Of a stretch of DNA of 64,000 nt, positions 63,281 through 64,000 are shown piece after piece. Source of the stretch: Streptomyces tibetensis (GTDB lineage Bacteria; Actinomycetota; Actinomycetes; Streptomycetales; Streptomycetaceae); NCBI RefSeq assembly GCF_007655005.1, contig NZ_SZVW01000009.1, positions 1 through 64,000 on the forward strand, given 5' to 3'. How positions within the stretch are numbered: position 1 is the stretch's first letter; every line of letters begins with the position of its first letter. The notes under the pieces are model-generated. The model was not told the DNA's origin and made no database searches. It saw only the letters and a program-made list of their open reading frames with translations. Position numbers and translations under genes: made by a program.

Positions 63281-63300
63281 GTGATCAACAGTGATCAACA
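63281..63300. promoter_or_regulatory. Two phased TGATCA palindromes
   Basis: GTGATCAACA occurs twice in direct tandem. This places two TGATCA palindromes exactly 10 bp (one helical turn) apart, 32-51 nt before the YceI gene. Possible operator. Confidence 0.4.
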
Positions 63301-63331
63301 GGCGATTTCGAGTCACTCAGAGGAGCCGTGG

Positions 63332-64000
63332 ATGATCGGCCGCTGGCGGGCAAGCCGCACCGACCGGGTGCACCGGACGAGTCCCCTGGCGGCGGTGCCG
63401 ACACCGCCGAGCGCGGGGGTGCTGGCCTGCCGGGTGCTGGACCCGGTCAACGAGCCGGTCCGGCACGCGGAGTTCGCGGTCACGGACTCCGTGGGGCGGC
63501 CGGTCGTCAGCGGCGGAGCGGATCCGTACGGGTCGTTCGTGACGACGGTGCCCGCCGGGGAGTACCGGCTCGCGGTGTCGGCGGAGGGGTACACGCCCTA
63601 CCGCGCGACGACGCAGGTCGCCGAGAACGCGCTCGCCTCGCTCGGGGACGTGACGCTGCAGGTGGCCCGGCCGCCGGAGCTTCCCGACGCCGGTGACTGG
63701 GAGGTCGAGTCGGCGCACTCCTCGATCGGCTTCACCGCGCGGCACATCGGACTGGCCCGCATCCACGGGCAGTTCAAGTCGTTCGCGGGGGTGATACGGG
63801 TCGCCGATCCGGTGGAGCGGTCGGCGATGCACGTGGTGATCGACGCGGCGTCCATCGACACCAACATGAGGATGCGTGACGACCATCTGCGCTCGGCGGA
63901 CTTCCTGGACGTCGAGAGGTTCCCGACGCTGGAGTTCTACAGCGACCGGTTCGTGCACAAGGGCGGGAACCGGTGGGCCGTGACGGGAGCGCTGTCGCTG
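63332..64000 (+). CDS. YceI family protein with N-terminal carboxypeptidase-regulatory-like domain (3' end outside window)
   Basis: At least 223 codons visible. The N-terminal part (about 28-112: VLACRVLDPVNEPVRHAEFAVTD ... GSFVTTVPAGEYRLAVSAEGY) resembles a carboxypeptidase-regulatory-like beta sandwich. From about residue 121 a YceI domain starts (WEVESAHSSIGFTARHIG, MRDDHLRSADFLDVERFPTLEF). YceI domains bind isoprenoid-type lipids in a lipocalin-like barrel. No signal peptide is evident. The ATG at 63332 has AGAGGAG upstream (a GTG at 63328 is in another frame). The gene runs off the window. Confidence 0.88.
   Translation, partial: MIGRWRASRTDRVHRTSPLAAVPTPPSAGVLACRVLDPVNEPVRHAEFAVTDSVGRPVVSGGADPYGSFVTTVPAGEYRLAVSAEGYTPYRATTQVAENALASLGDVTLQVARPPELPDAGDWEVESAHSSIGFTARHIGLARIHGQFKSFAGVIRVADPVERSAMHVVIDAASIDTNMRMRDDHLRSADFLDVERFPTLEFYSDRFVHKGGNRWAVTGALSL

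Overview
The window is a high-GC actinobacterial chromosome segment, almost certainly from Streptomyces. Codon third positions are nearly all G or C, GTG starts are common, and the gene order (folC-ndk-mreBCD-pbp2-rodA ... rne-rplU-rpmA-obgE ... proB-proA ... nadD-LCP-rsfS ... leuS ... comEA-comEC) is the Streptomyces mre/obg/leuS neighbourhood as I remember it. No prophage, transposase, CRISPR array or biosynthetic cluster is visible. Most of the window is core chromosome with small lineage-specific inserts.

Layout. 0-2.5 kb: folate (folC), a DUF4233 membrane protein and ndk. 2.7-9.8 kb: the elongasome/spore-wall operon mreB, mreC, mreD, PBP2, rodA, plus an uncharacterised 202-aa protein. 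9.9-11.4 kb: a CYTH-CHAD polyphosphate-type protein. 11.5-19.9 kb: two radical-SAM partner genes (TIGR03960-like and TIGR03936-like) with an accessory block between them: a DUF397 protein and a DUF5753 XRE regulator, a GAF-ANTAR RNA-binding regulator, a DUF2975-HTH-GNAT operon and a repetitive membrane protein. 20.1-26.8 kb: RNase E/G, ribosomal proteins L21 and L27, and the GTPase Obg. 26.9-30.2 kb: a secreted FG-GAP beta-propeller protein and a Tat-exported PhoD-type phosphatase. 30.7-38.0 kb: a cell-wall polymer locus (CDP-alditol synthase/reductase fusion, two TagF-like polymerases, a GT2 glycosyltransferase). 38.2-38.5 kb: a 34-bp tandem repeat. 38.7-41.7 kb: proline genes proB and proA. 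41.9-45.4 kb: a paralogous pair of membrane proteins, an M48 protease and two tiny membrane proteins. 45.5-49.2 kb: nadD, an LCP phosphotransferase, rsfS and a histidine phosphatase. 49.3-50.2 kb: two identical tRNA-Ala(GGC) genes flanking two small zinc-ribbon genes. 50.3-53.2 kb: a NuoF-like flavoprotein with a fused ferredoxin, and a cytochrome b-like membrane partner. 53.4-56.5 kb: leuS behind a leader that looks like a transcription attenuator. 56.7-64 kb: a DUF-type membrane protein, DegV, ComEA, ComEC, arylamine N-acetyltransferase and a truncated YceI protein.

How the genes work together. MreBCD/PBP2/RodA, the wall-polymer locus, the LCP transferase at 46.3 kb, the tandem membrane-protein pair and the M48 protease form a plausible envelope/spore-wall neighbourhood. 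In S. coelicolor the mre genes act in spore-wall synthesis, and an LCP protein beside nadD (PdtA) attaches a wall polymer. Those links rest on remembered synteny, not on a comparison made here. RNase E, L21, L27, Obg, RsfS and LeuRS form a translation and ribosome-maturation theme.

The observations most worth following up are: (1) the leuS leader with a Leu-Leu-Leu mini-peptide and an intrinsic terminator; (2) the NuoF-like/cytochrome b pair, in which one cluster-ligand cysteine is replaced; (3) palindromic operators in front of the two small regulator modules; (4) the duplicated tRNA-Ala genes around zinc-ribbon genes; and (5) many start codons 5-8 nt after a -10 hexamer, suggesting leaderless transcripts.
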